17,628 nucleotides of DNA from MGBC163016 sp964649145 (GCA_964649145.1 CAZYOQ010000029.1:1-17628), one strand, 5' to 3'. Shown: positions 7,915 to 14,247, counted from the first letter of the stretch. Made by a program: numbers and translations. Notes: generated by a model from the letters alone, not told the origin.

Positions 7915-8799
7915 ATGCAATACAGTGAAGTAAATGGCGTCAAAGTTTCAAGGTTGGCGCTTGGAACGAAACGTTTTCCCACGGAGGATTCCTCTAGGGT
8001 TGTGCATATGGACAAGCAAATCGTAGGCAAGATCCTTGAAAAAGCGTGCGATCTTGGCATTAATTTGTTCGATACCACATATTCCAACCATAAAGGCGAA
8101 GCAGAAGCATTCTTGGGAGAAGAGCTATCGCAGCGCGGCGATGCCAGCAACCTCAAAGTTTCCACCAGCTTCTTTGAAATGGTAGATCCGCGTTTTGAGT
8201 ACGTCTTTCAAAAGCAATTGAAAAAACTTGAGCGGGAATGCATAGACTTCTATTGCGTTGAAGGAATTACCGACATAAACAAGGAAGTCAATATCACTTC
8301 TGGTGCTATAGATTACCTGTTTAAGCAAAAGGAAGCTGGAAAGATATCGCAGCTCGGGTTCTCCTCTGATCTTAGTGTTAAAAACATCCAACCTTTCCTG
8401 GATAGATATCCGTGGGATTTTGTACGCATGAAAATCAGCTTTTACGACTGGTTCATTGAAGGCGTGAAGGAGAAATACCAGGCGTTTACCGATGCTGGTG
8501 TACCTATTATTGCACACGGGTCTTTTAGGCTCGGACCATTGGGAAGCTTGAAGCAGGATGCAATAGATATCTTGAAAGAGGCTCGCCCGGAACTATCTAG
8601 CATTAAATGGGCTCTTATGTTTGTAAAATCACTAGAGAATGTAAGAAGCGTTTCATGCAATGTTTATTCTTTGGCTCAGCTGGAGGAAGACGCGAGTGTA
8701 TTTGAAGATGATGCAGTTCTTAGCACGTCTGACATGGAAGTGCTCAAGCAAGCTTCTCAGGCTCAATCGCCAAAACGTCCGAAAGCTGCTGTGGAGTAG
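7915..8799 (+). CDS. aldo/keto reductase-fold protein with eroded catalytic tetrad
   Basis: The 294-residue protein has an aldo/keto reductase (TIM-barrel) pattern: an N-terminal VNGVKVSRLALGTKRF strand, NLFDTTYSNHKGEAEAFLGE, QLKKLERECIDFY, and SGAIDYLFKQKEAGKISQLGFS. In active AKRs the tetrad is Asp-Tyr-Lys-His, with Tyr five residues after Asp. Here Asp53 is kept, the Tyr position is Asn58 (a Tyr lies nearby at 56), the Lys position in KVSTSFF is Ser85, and the His position in DFYCVEGI is Glu116. It also lacks the C-terminal Cys cluster of Fe-S AKRs. Redox catalysis by the usual mechanism is therefore unlikely; a binding or scaffold role is inferred. The start is supported by AGGAG at 7906-7910. 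It follows htpG by 73 bases and precedes the methyltransferase fusion by 7. Confidence 0.8.
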   Translation: MQYSEVNGVKVSRLALGTKRFPTEDSSRVVHMDKQIVGKILEKACDLGINLFDTTYSNHKGEAEAFLGEELSQRGDASNLKVSTSFFEMVDPRFEYVFQKQLKKLERECIDFYCVEGITDINKEVNITSGAIDYLFKQKEAGKISQLGFSSDLSVKNIQPFLDRYPWDFVRMKISFYDWFIEGVKEKYQAFTDAGVPIIAHGSFRLGPLGSLKQDAIDILKEARPELSSIKWALMFVKSLENVRSVSCNVYSLAQLEEDASVFEDDAVLSTSDMEVLKQASQAQSPKRPKAAVE

Positions 8800-8806
8800 C
8801 GCTTAA

Positions 8807-10105
8807 ATGCCTTGGAATAAGACTGAAATAGATAACGTAGCTCGCGGAAGTGCAGATGCCGACTTCAAAGCTTTTGAAGCAATAGGTCTTGCTGATATTG
8901 ATGATGCGCTCGTTTTGGATGTGGGCTGCTTTGATGGCTTCAACACTTATTTGAAATTTGGGCCATACGTCAATATCAAAGAAGTGGTCGGGCTCGATCC
9001 TGAAAAGGAGGCTCTAGACCTTGCCTCTAGAGATATTGCAGACCCACGATTTACGTGGCTTAACGCAAGGTTTGAGGACATTAATCTTGAAAACAGTAGC
9101 TTTGATGTCATCTATTTCTCTCATACTTTTCAGCATTTTCCAGATAAACAGGCAGCCATGAAAAAGGCATTCGAATTGTTGCGAGATGGCGGCTGGATAG
9201 TTATTAAGACCGTAGATGATTCGATGAAGACATCTTATCCCGATGAAGACAAGGTCATGCTTAGTGTTTTCGATCTATATGAAAACTACGTGCTTCCAAA
9301 TGTTGCACATACAGCAAACACTGACCGCAATTTCGGAAAGAAATGCAATGCCATCTTGGCTTGTGCCGGATTCAAGGACATTAAACTCATCGTTACCCAT
9401 GCAAATACAGTCGGCTTAGACAGGGGCGCGCGAGAAACCCTCTTCGATCGGATGACGTATTTTAGATATGCAAGGCCAAAAGGCGTGCCGGAAGAAGTCT
9501 CCGCCGCCCTTGATTGCGGCCTTTCGAAATGGAAAGAGATGTTTTTAGAGAACGAGTATTTTTTCGATTCTCCAACTCTTACATATGTGGCTTCAAAGAA
9601 TCCATCATGCCCGCGGGCTAAGTCTTTTGATCAAGAAGTAAAAATGGCAGGTACCTCTATATCCATAAGACAGATGCGCGAGGACGACCTTGGTCAGGTA
9701 ATGAGTATCGAGCTTGATTCATTTTCAGATCCGTGGGCGCCTGTGGCATATACCTCTGAACTACGCCATAACAATCAGGCGATCTACTTGGTTGCCGAGG
9801 ATGGTGAAGGTGTTATCTGTGGGTACCTCGGAGTTTGGGATATCGGGTCGGAGGCGCTTATCACGCATATTGCGGTAGCTAAGAACAGTAAACGGCAGGG
9901 AATTGGTACTGCGATGATCAATGCTGCATTATCAAGTGGTGCTCTATCTGATGCCAATGAAATAAAACTATTGGTACGATCGGGTAATTCAGAGGCTAGA
10001 CATTTCTACTCTTCTATGGGATTTGCCCAGGTAGGGTGCATTCCCAATTACTACACCAATCCTAGCGATGATGGTATTTCAATGGTGAAACCGATCGGTC
10101 GATAA
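8807..10105 (+). CDS. SAM methyltransferase fused to a RimI-like GNAT acetyltransferase
   Basis: The 432-residue protein joins two enzymes. The N-terminal part is a class I SAM-dependent methyltransferase with motif I VLDVGCFDGF (about 36-45), an acidic motif II end (VGLDPEKEAL) and SFDVIYFSHTFQHFPD. Residues about 280-432 form a GNAT domain of RimI type, with FSDPWAP, acetyl-CoA loop RQGIGT and a late YYTNPSDD segment. RimI acetylates the N-terminus of ribosomal protein S18. Its base Glu (in LEVR) is Leu389 here (LLVR), while the acid Tyr is kept (Tyr401 in HFYSSMGF). Both substrates are unknown. The start lies 7 bases after the AKR stop, with GGAG within that gene's end, suggesting translational coupling. 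An internal Met280 has only a weak site, so a fusion is more likely than two proteins. Confidence 0.8.
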   Translation: MPWNKTEIDNVARGSADADFKAFEAIGLADIDDALVLDVGCFDGFNTYLKFGPYVNIKEVVGLDPEKEALDLASRDIADPRFTWLNARFEDINLENSSFDVIYFSHTFQHFPDKQAAMKKAFELLRDGGWIVIKTVDDSMKTSYPDEDKVMLSVFDLYENYVLPNVAHTANTDRNFGKKCNAILACAGFKDIKLIVTHANTVGLDRGARETLFDRMTYFRYARPKGVPEEVSAALDCGLSKWKEMFLENEYFFDSPTLTYVASKNPSCPRAKSFDQEVKMAGTSISIRQMREDDLGQVMSIELDSFSDPWAPVAYTSELRHNNQAIYLVAEDGEGVICGYLGVWDIGSEALITHIAVAKNSKRQGIGTAMINAALSSGALSDANEIKLLVRSGNSEARHFYSSMGFAQVGCIPNYYTNPSDDGISMVKPIGR

Positions 10106-10160
10106 AGAATGCATCGGATATAAGGACATAAGGTTTGAAATCTGTTCGAAAGGATCTTCT

Positions 10161-10502
10161 ATGCCAAGCGGAGGCGGGTGCTGGATATGCAATCCATTTT
10201 GTGGAAAGTGTCAGCCGGCACCATTTAAATCTTATACATGCCAAGATTGCAACTCTGTAAACATAGTTGAGAAGAAGAAAATATTAGAGCCGGGAAGCAT
10301 TTATTGCAAAGGTTGCGGAAATGACATAACAGCGCATGTAAGGCCTAAACCGGTGCTTTGTAACTATAGTGGTTTGATATGTGCTTATCCTTGTGGTAGG
10401 AGTACTGTTCCTAATAAGGATTCGCAGCATTGCGAGCGCAATACCCGCCCGAGTGAAGAATGGTTAAACGCTCACCCCAAGATTCGCAAATACACTAAAT
10501 AA
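10161..10502 (+). CDS. small cysteine-rich protein with multiple CxxC pairs
   Basis: This 113-residue protein contains 12 cysteines, which I could not assign to a named family. The N-terminus has Cys7-x2-Cys10-x3-Cys14-x2-Cys17 after a Gly-rich start (MPSGGGC). A zinc-ribbon-like pair of knuckles follows (Cys27/Cys30 and Cys49/Cys52, in YTCQDCNS and YCKGCGND). Four more cysteines lie at 67, 74, 78 and 91. The C-terminal 20 residues are polar and cysteine-free. It has no signal peptide or membrane segment. It could bind two or three zinc ions or Fe-S clusters. A GAAAGGATC site precedes the ATG with 55 bases after the methyltransferase fusion, so it probably ends the first operon. A role in metal or cluster handling for the following molybdoenzyme is inferred. 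Confidence 0.75.
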   Translation: MPSGGGCWICNPFCGKCQPAPFKSYTCQDCNSVNIVEKKKILEPGSIYCKGCGNDITAHVRPKPVLCNYSGLICAYPCGRSTVPNKDSQHCERNTRPSEEWLNAHPKIRKYTK

Positions 10503-10661
10503 CTAGGATGCTGAACTGGCATATCTTTGCTCCCTATAGCTATTTGAACTAGGTTCTTGAAACATCCAAATTAGTCAATAAGTTCGCTAATACTTAAAGT
10601 TGTAATTCTTATTTCGCGCGCTCTTTCATGTATCTGGCGCGATGCGAGTTCCCACCTCTCG

Positions 10662-10690
10662 TTGATATATTTTCCACGTTCCGGGATAAG
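10662..10690 (+). promoter_or_regulatory. candidate promoter of the molybdoenzyme block
   Basis: TTGATA (10662-10667) and GATAAG (10685-10690) are spaced by 17 bases. The -35 matches five of six consensus positions and the -10 four of six. It lies in the 240-base gap between the cysteine-rich gene and the Gly-Ala-Pro zinc ribbon. The palindrome at 10692-10706 directly follows it. The rest of this gap (10503-10661) shows no gene and no convincing terminator. Confidence 0.4.
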
Positions 10691-10691
10691 G

Positions 10692-10706
10692 CAGCATTTA
10701 ATGCTG
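10692..10706. promoter_or_regulatory. CAGCATTTAATGCTG palindrome, candidate operator
   Basis: A perfect 15-base palindrome with 7-bp arms around a central T overlaps the predicted transcription start of the promoter at 10662-10690. This is the usual place for a repressor site, or it could form a short 5' hairpin in the transcript. No regulator can be assigned to it. Confidence 0.4.
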
Positions 10707-10742
10707 TCACCTCTTGATCTGGGGAAAAGTAAACAATGGAAG

Positions 10743-10997
10743 ATGGGAATTCAAATGTGCTTTAGACCACCATCATTTGATGAGATGATGTCGAAATGCG
10801 CTGCATGTGGCGCATTCAACCCACCCGAAGCTACCAAGTGCAAGAAGTGCGGCGCTGATCTTAGTTCAGCCGCTGCAGATGCTGCAGCTACGCCTCCAGG
10901 CGCACCTGGCGCTCCTGGCGCACCTGCTGCACCTGGCGCTCCTGCTGCACCTGGCGCACCTGCTGCACCTGGCGCTCCAAAGCCGCCTAGCGCTTAA
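10743..10997 (+). CDS. zinc-ribbon protein with Gly-Ala-Pro repeat tail
   Basis: The 84-residue protein begins MGIQMCFRPP, then has a four-Cys zinc ribbon (Cys19-x2-Cys22 and Cys33-x2-Cys36, in SKCAACGAFN and TKCKKCGAD). It ends in a 34-residue low-complexity tail of Gly-Ala-Pro and Ala-Ala-Pro triplets. The N-terminal half is clearly paralogous to the 70-residue protein at 14022 (shared Met-x-x-Gln-Met start, FRPP, CxxC-x(3)FN-x-CKKCGA). I chose ATG 10743 from that similarity; the ribosome site is poor, and ATG 10755 or 10701 remain possible. It immediately precedes the molybdoenzyme gene. Function is unknown; a metal-binding adaptor with a flexible tail is inferred. Confidence 0.7.
   Translation: MGIQMCFRPPSFDEMMSKCAACGAFNPPEATKCKKCGADLSSAAADAAATPPGAPGAPGAPAAPGAPAAPGAPAAPGAPKPPSA
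10899..10979 (+). repeat. coding tandem repeat, nine 9-bp Gly/Ala-Ala-Pro units
   Basis: Nine consecutive 9-base units encode GAP or AAP. The last part forms an 18-bp higher-order repeat (GAPAAP) in three copies starting at 10917, 10935 and 10953. Synonymous differences (gca/gct for Ala) alternate between copies. Such a repeat is prone to length change by slippage and would give a proline-rich, extended tail. Confidence 0.85.
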
Positions 10998-10998
10998 T

Positions 10999-11046
10999 AA
11001 CTTCGTTTTTTGCTTATTTCCTTTTGTATTTGATGCAAACGAAGTT
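10999..11046. repeat. inverted repeat after the Gly-Ala-Pro zinc ribbon gene
   Basis: Arms AACTTCGTTT (10999-11008) and AAACGAAGTT (11037-11046) are perfect complements. They can be lengthened inward through GC/GC with a three-T bulge and outward through GCGCT. The loop is about 20 to 28 bases. It begins at the stop region of the zinc ribbon gene and lies 125 bases before the molybdoenzyme start. It lacks a following T-tract, so it looks more like an mRNA processing or stability hairpin, or a partial terminator. Confidence 0.55.
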
Positions 11047-11107
11047 GAGCGCCTTAGTGAGAGGGGGTGGTTCTCGCAATAAGCGTAATAGCGCAATAAG
11101 CACAAGA

Positions 11108-11145
11108 AAAGTAAGAAAGACGTTAGCAAAGTAAGAAAGACGTTA
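11108..11145 (+). repeat. 18-bp direct repeat in the molybdoenzyme leader
   Basis: AAAGTAAGAAAGACGTTA occurs twice, at 11108-11125 and 11128-11145, with a period of 20 bases. It ends 25 bases before the molybdoenzyme ATG, just upstream of the ribosome site. The period is about two helical turns, so a protein could contact both copies on one DNA face. It could equally be an RNA-binding site in the leader. A shorter repeat (GCAATAAGC at 11076-11084 and 11093-11101) lies just upstream. Confidence 0.6.
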
Positions 11146-11170
11146 AAAGAGAGAGAAGGGAGGGACATTC

Positions 11171-13534
11171 ATGATCAATGAGCTCAATAAAGATCTGTAT
11201 AAAACAGACTGGCGATGGTTTGAGGATGGTTACGAGGTAACACGTACCTCTGTTTGGACTGGTCCTGGTTGCCATAACGGATGTGGTGTCCTGGCTTATA
11301 CCAAAGACGGTAAGTTGGAGCGCGTAGAAGGCGATCCTAACTTCGCTTATAACCAGGGACGTCTGTGCCTTCGTTGTATCAACATGGTTGAGCAAATTTA
11401 TAACCATGATCGTATGAAATGGCCACTGCTCCTCGACGGAGAAAAAGGTTCTAACAAATGGAAGCGCGTAACTTGGGATGAGGCTCTCGATTTCATCGAA
11501 GAAGCATTCCAGGATTGCTGCAACATTATTCGTGACGAATTTGGTGGAATCGGACCTGAAGGCGTAGTTGCTCTTTCCGGCACCGGGCGTAATGCTATGT
11601 GGCAGGGCGCTATGGTTCTGCGTACTGCTTTTGGATCACCTAATATGTCCTTCGGATTCCTGTCAGCTGACTCTTGCTATCAGCCTCGCATGACTGCGAA
11701 CCTGCTGCAAGAGGGCGACTGCTGGATTCTTGACAACGCTCAGCTTCATCCTGACCGCTACAACAACGCGGAGTGGGTAAAGCCTGAGGTTGTTATCGTT
11801 TGGGCTAACCAGCCACTCGCCTCAAACCCTGACGGATTTATGGGTCACTGGCTTATCGACCTAATGCGCATGGGCACTAAGTTCATCGTTGTCGATCCTG
11901 CTCTTACATGGTTGGCTTCAAAGGCTGACATCTGGCTGCAAATCCGTCCTGGCACCGACTGTGCATTGGCTCTTGGCATGCTCAATGTCATCATCAATGA
12001 AGACCTCTATGATCACGAGTGGACCGAGACGTGGACTTACGGCTTTGATTCTCTTGTTGAGCGCGTGCAAGAATATCCTGTTGATAAGGTTGCAGAAATC
12101 TGCTGGACAGAAGAGCAGCTTATCATCGACGCAGCACGTATGTATGCAAAGGCAAAGCCTGCTGGCATTCAGTGGGGTCTTGCAATCGACATGCAGATCT
12201 CCGCTATGGAGGCATCCAACGCTATCGACGACATGGTAGCTATCTGCGGCAACCTTGACGTTCCTGGTGGCAATGTTCTCGTTCGCTATGCATACAATTC
12301 ATCTAAGAAGTATGGTGCTGGTCTTGAGTTCATCTCCCCAGAGATGCTTGACCGCCGTATCGGCACCGAGCAGTCTCCTATTCACAAGGCTGGATACACT
12401 CCGTTCATCCCGCCTGATCTTCTTCTTGAAGCTATGGAAACAGGCGTTCCGTATCGTCCACAACTCATCTGGGTTGAGCAGACGAACCCGATCGCTAACA
12501 TGGCTGGCGACGCACCTCGCGTTTACAAAGCATGGAAGAATATCAAGTACACCATCGTTGCAGATTACTACCTGACTCCTACAGCTGTAGCATTTGCAGA
12601 TTGCGTACTTCCAATGGCTATGTCCATCGAGCGTGACTCTTATCGTTCTTGGTGGCAGCCGCTCCGTACCATCACCGCTTCTGCTGGACGTTACTATGAG
12701 TGCAAGTCCGACGAAGAGCTGGTTATGGCTATGGGCAAGCGCTTCAACCCTGAGTTCTACAACCAGTTTGAGACAACTGATGACTTCCTGACATGGATGA
12801 TCCAGGACGAGGGCAACGGCGTTGACTACACCTTCCAGGATCTTAAAGAGAAGGTCTATGACTGGTGGGATTGGAACGAGACTTATCGTAAGTACGAGAA
12901 GGGTCTTCTCCGCGAGGACGGCAACCCTGGATTCGTTACTGCAACCGGTCTCTTCGAGATCTACTCACCACTGTTCGACGTTTGGGGATTCGATCCGCTA
13001 CCACATCACATGGAGCCTTACGAGTCACCATATCGTACCCCAGAGCTGTACAAAGAGTATCCGCTCCTTTACACCTCCGGACATCGCCACATTGGTTTGT
13101 TCCACTCAGAGCATCGTCAGCTCCCGCATATGCGTCAGATCCATCCGACAGCTATTTGCGACATTTCTCCAGAGCTTGCTGAAGAGCTTGGAGTTAATGA
13201 GGGCGACTGGGTATGGTTCGAAAATCCGCGTGGTAAGTGCAAGCAAAAGGCACATATTGCTCCTGGTTTGATTCCGAACCTTGTTCGTGCACGCCACGGC
13301 TGGTGGTTCCCAGAGGAAGAAGCGGCCGAGCCGCATCTGTATGGCGTATTTGATTCCAACGCCAACAACCTAACCACAATGGGCGTTTATGGACCTACTC
13401 ATTATGGTGCTCCATACAAATCAACGCTTTGCAAGTGCTACAAGGTGACTCCTGAGAATGATCACAGCGAGACTGAGATCATCACAAGGCAGCCGCTGAC
13501 TGGCTTCCACTTCACACGCTTCGAGGGGGTGTAA
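11171..13534 (+). CDS. cytoplasmic DMSO-reductase-family molybdopterin oxidoreductase, putative aromatic dehydroxylase/transhydroxylase-like
   Basis: The 787-residue protein is a catalytic subunit of the DMSO reductase family, which binds bis-MGD. It shows the N-terminal cluster region (VWTGPGCHNGCGV ... GRLCLRC), VTWDEALDFIEEAF, IWLQIRPGTDCALALGML, ADCVLPMAMSIERDSY, and the C-terminal cofactor domain with GLFHSEHRQLPHMRQ, GDWVWFENPRGKC and ARHGWWFPEE. The cluster Cys pattern is Cys34-x3-Cys38-x27-Cys66-x2-Cys69, so the usual first Cys is missing. The Mo ligand is probably within SADSC (residues 165-169). There is no Tat signal. A GGGAGGG site precedes ATG 11171. The Fe-S subunit follows after 3 bases. 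An aromatic-acid transporter downstream suggests a phenolic or other aromatic substrate, as in catechol dehydroxylases or pyrogallol transhydroxylase. That substrate assignment is inference; the family is certain. Confidence 0.9.
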   Translation: MINELNKDLYKTDWRWFEDGYEVTRTSVWTGPGCHNGCGVLAYTKDGKLERVEGDPNFAYNQGRLCLRCINMVEQIYNHDRMKWPLLLDGEKGSNKWKRVTWDEALDFIEEAFQDCCNIIRDEFGGIGPEGVVALSGTGRNAMWQGAMVLRTAFGSPNMSFGFLSADSCYQPRMTANLLQEGDCWILDNAQLHPDRYNNAEWVKPEVVIVWANQPLASNPDGFMGHWLIDLMRMGTKFIVVDPALTWLASKADIWLQIRPGTDCALALGMLNVIINEDLYDHEWTETWTYGFDSLVERVQEYPVDKVAEICWTEEQLIIDAARMYAKAKPAGIQWGLAIDMQISAMEASNAIDDMVAICGNLDVPGGNVLVRYAYNSSKKYGAGLEFISPEMLDRRIGTEQSPIHKAGYTPFIPPDLLLEAMETGVPYRPQLIWVEQTNPIANMAGDAPRVYKAWKNIKYTIVADYYLTPTAVAFADCVLPMAMSIERDSYRSWWQPLRTITASAGRYYECKSDEELVMAMGKRFNPEFYNQFETTDDFLTWMIQDEGNGVDYTFQDLKEKVYDWWDWNETYRKYEKGLLREDGNPGFVTATGLFEIYSPLFDVWGFDPLPHHMEPYESPYRTPELYKEYPLLYTSGHRHIGLFHSEHRQLPHMRQIHPTAICDISPELAEELGVNEGDWVWFENPRGKCKQKAHIAPGLIPNLVRARHGWWFPEEEAAEPHLYGVFDSNANNLTTMGVYGPTHYGAPYKSTLCKCYKVTPENDHSETEIITRQPLTGFHFTRFEGV

Positions 13535-13537
13535 GAA

Positions 13538-13957
13538 ATGCCTACAGCTGAGGAAATGAATCGCGGCTTTGATGCCGTTAAGTATTGGGCTGAGTTCAAA
13601 GACTACAATGCCAAGCCTGTTCAGAATGGTCTTCTCATCGATTATGAATTCTGCACAGATTGCCACTCTTGTGAACTGGCATGTCAGATGCATTTGAACC
13701 TTCCGCCGGAGCAATGGGGAATCAAGACTCTTGAGTATGGCCCTATCAAGGATGTGAATGGTAACTGGGAGTGGACTTATATCCCGCTGCCAACAGATCT
13801 ATGCGATGGCTGCAAGGATCGTACTGCGCAGGGTCGCCTTCCAATGTGCGTACATCACTGCCAGTCAAGCGTTATGTTCTACGGTCCGATTGACGAGCTT
13901 GCCAAGAAGGCTGCTGAAAAGCCGAAGATGGTCTTGTTCTCTCTGAACGAAGACTAA
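13538..13957 (+). CDS. 4Fe-4S dicluster electron-transfer subunit
   Basis: The 139-residue protein is the DmsB-type partner of the molybdoenzyme but is short. It has one complete motif, Cys39-x2-Cys42-x2-Cys45-x3-Cys49 (CTDCHSCELACQ), and a second set, Cys89-x2-Cys92-x11-Cys104-x3-Cys108 (CDGCKDR ... CVHHCQS). These can hold two [4Fe-4S] clusters, against three or four in typical DmsB or transhydroxylase beta subunits. It would carry electrons to or from the cofactor in the cytoplasm. The ATG lies 3 bases after the catalytic subunit stop, and its ribosome site (GAGGGGGTG) is inside that gene, so the pair is translationally coupled. No membrane anchor gene follows, so the physiological electron donor must be soluble or encoded elsewhere. 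Confidence 0.9.
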   Translation: MPTAEEMNRGFDAVKYWAEFKDYNAKPVQNGLLIDYEFCTDCHSCELACQMHLNLPPEQWGIKTLEYGPIKDVNGNWEWTYIPLPTDLCDGCKDRTAQGRLPMCVHHCQSSVMFYGPIDELAKKAAEKPKMVLFSLNED

Positions 13958-13966
13958 TGCCTCGAC

Positions 13967-13985
13967 TTTACAGAATATCTGTAAA
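13967..13985. repeat. perfect inverted repeat TTTACAGA-ATA-TCTGTAAA
   Basis: Eight-bp perfect arms surround a three-base centre, 9 bases after the Fe-S subunit stop. It lies 36 bases before the next start. It is AT-rich and lacks a T-tract, so it is a weak terminator at most. It may protect or set the 3' end of the molybdoenzyme mRNA, or be a DNA operator. Confidence 0.45.
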
Positions 13986-14021
13986 CGAAGGAAGAGACAG
14001 ACTTTAAGGAGAGGAGCAAGT

Positions 14022-14234
14022 ATGTCTCAGCAAATGAAAGGTGGCTTTCGTCCGCCTCCAATTGGCAACATTTTATGGAAGTGCCCGGAATGCAACACGT
14101 TTAACGCCGCTGATGCATCCACTTGTAAGAAGTGCGGTGCAGCCAAGGTGATCACGGATGACATCGCCGGAGCTACCTACAAGCCAATCGATGAGTCTGA
14201 ACGTCGTAATCAGGATCAGAAGTTCAAGAAATAA
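14022..14234 (+). CDS. small zinc-ribbon protein, paralogue of the 10743 product
   Basis: The 70-residue protein starts MSQQMKGGFRPPP and has one zinc ribbon (Cys21-x2-Cys24 and Cys35-x2-Cys38, in WKCPECNTFN and TCKKCGAAK). A polar charged tail ends DQKFKK. It shares the N-terminal FRPP stretch and the knuckle layout with the 84-residue protein on the other side of the molybdoenzyme pair, but lacks the Gly-Ala-Pro tail. A strong AAGGAGAGGAG site precedes the ATG. A terminator follows 14 bases after the stop, so this is the last gene of the molybdoenzyme transcript. A role as assembly or protein-protein adaptor is inferred from position only. Confidence 0.8.
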   Translation: MSQQMKGGFRPPPIGNILWKCPECNTFNAADASTCKKCGAAKVITDDIAGATYKPIDESERRNQDQKFKK

Positions 14235-14247
14235 CGACGGCTTTTTG

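Noticed and set aside
9644..10105. RimI-like domain as an independent gene starting at internal ATG 9644
   Set aside because: The frame is continuous with the methyltransferase and only a weak AAGAAG precedes this ATG, so a fusion is simpler.
10899..10979. Possible CRISPR-like array
   Set aside because: The repeats are contiguous 9-bp coding units without spacers.
10807..11082. Leu/Ala/His-rich 91-codon frame overlapping the Gly-Ala-Pro gene
   Set aside because: It is the +1 frame of the 9-bp repeat; the zinc knuckles and paralogue support the other frame.
12822..13271. 149-codon alternate-frame reading inside the molybdoenzyme gene
   Set aside because: It is a shadow of the catalytic subunit with no start context or recognisable motif.
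11171..13534. Naming the molybdoenzyme as a specific catechol dehydroxylase
   Set aside because: The family is clear but the substrate is not readable from sequence; the transporter context only suggests an aromatic acid.
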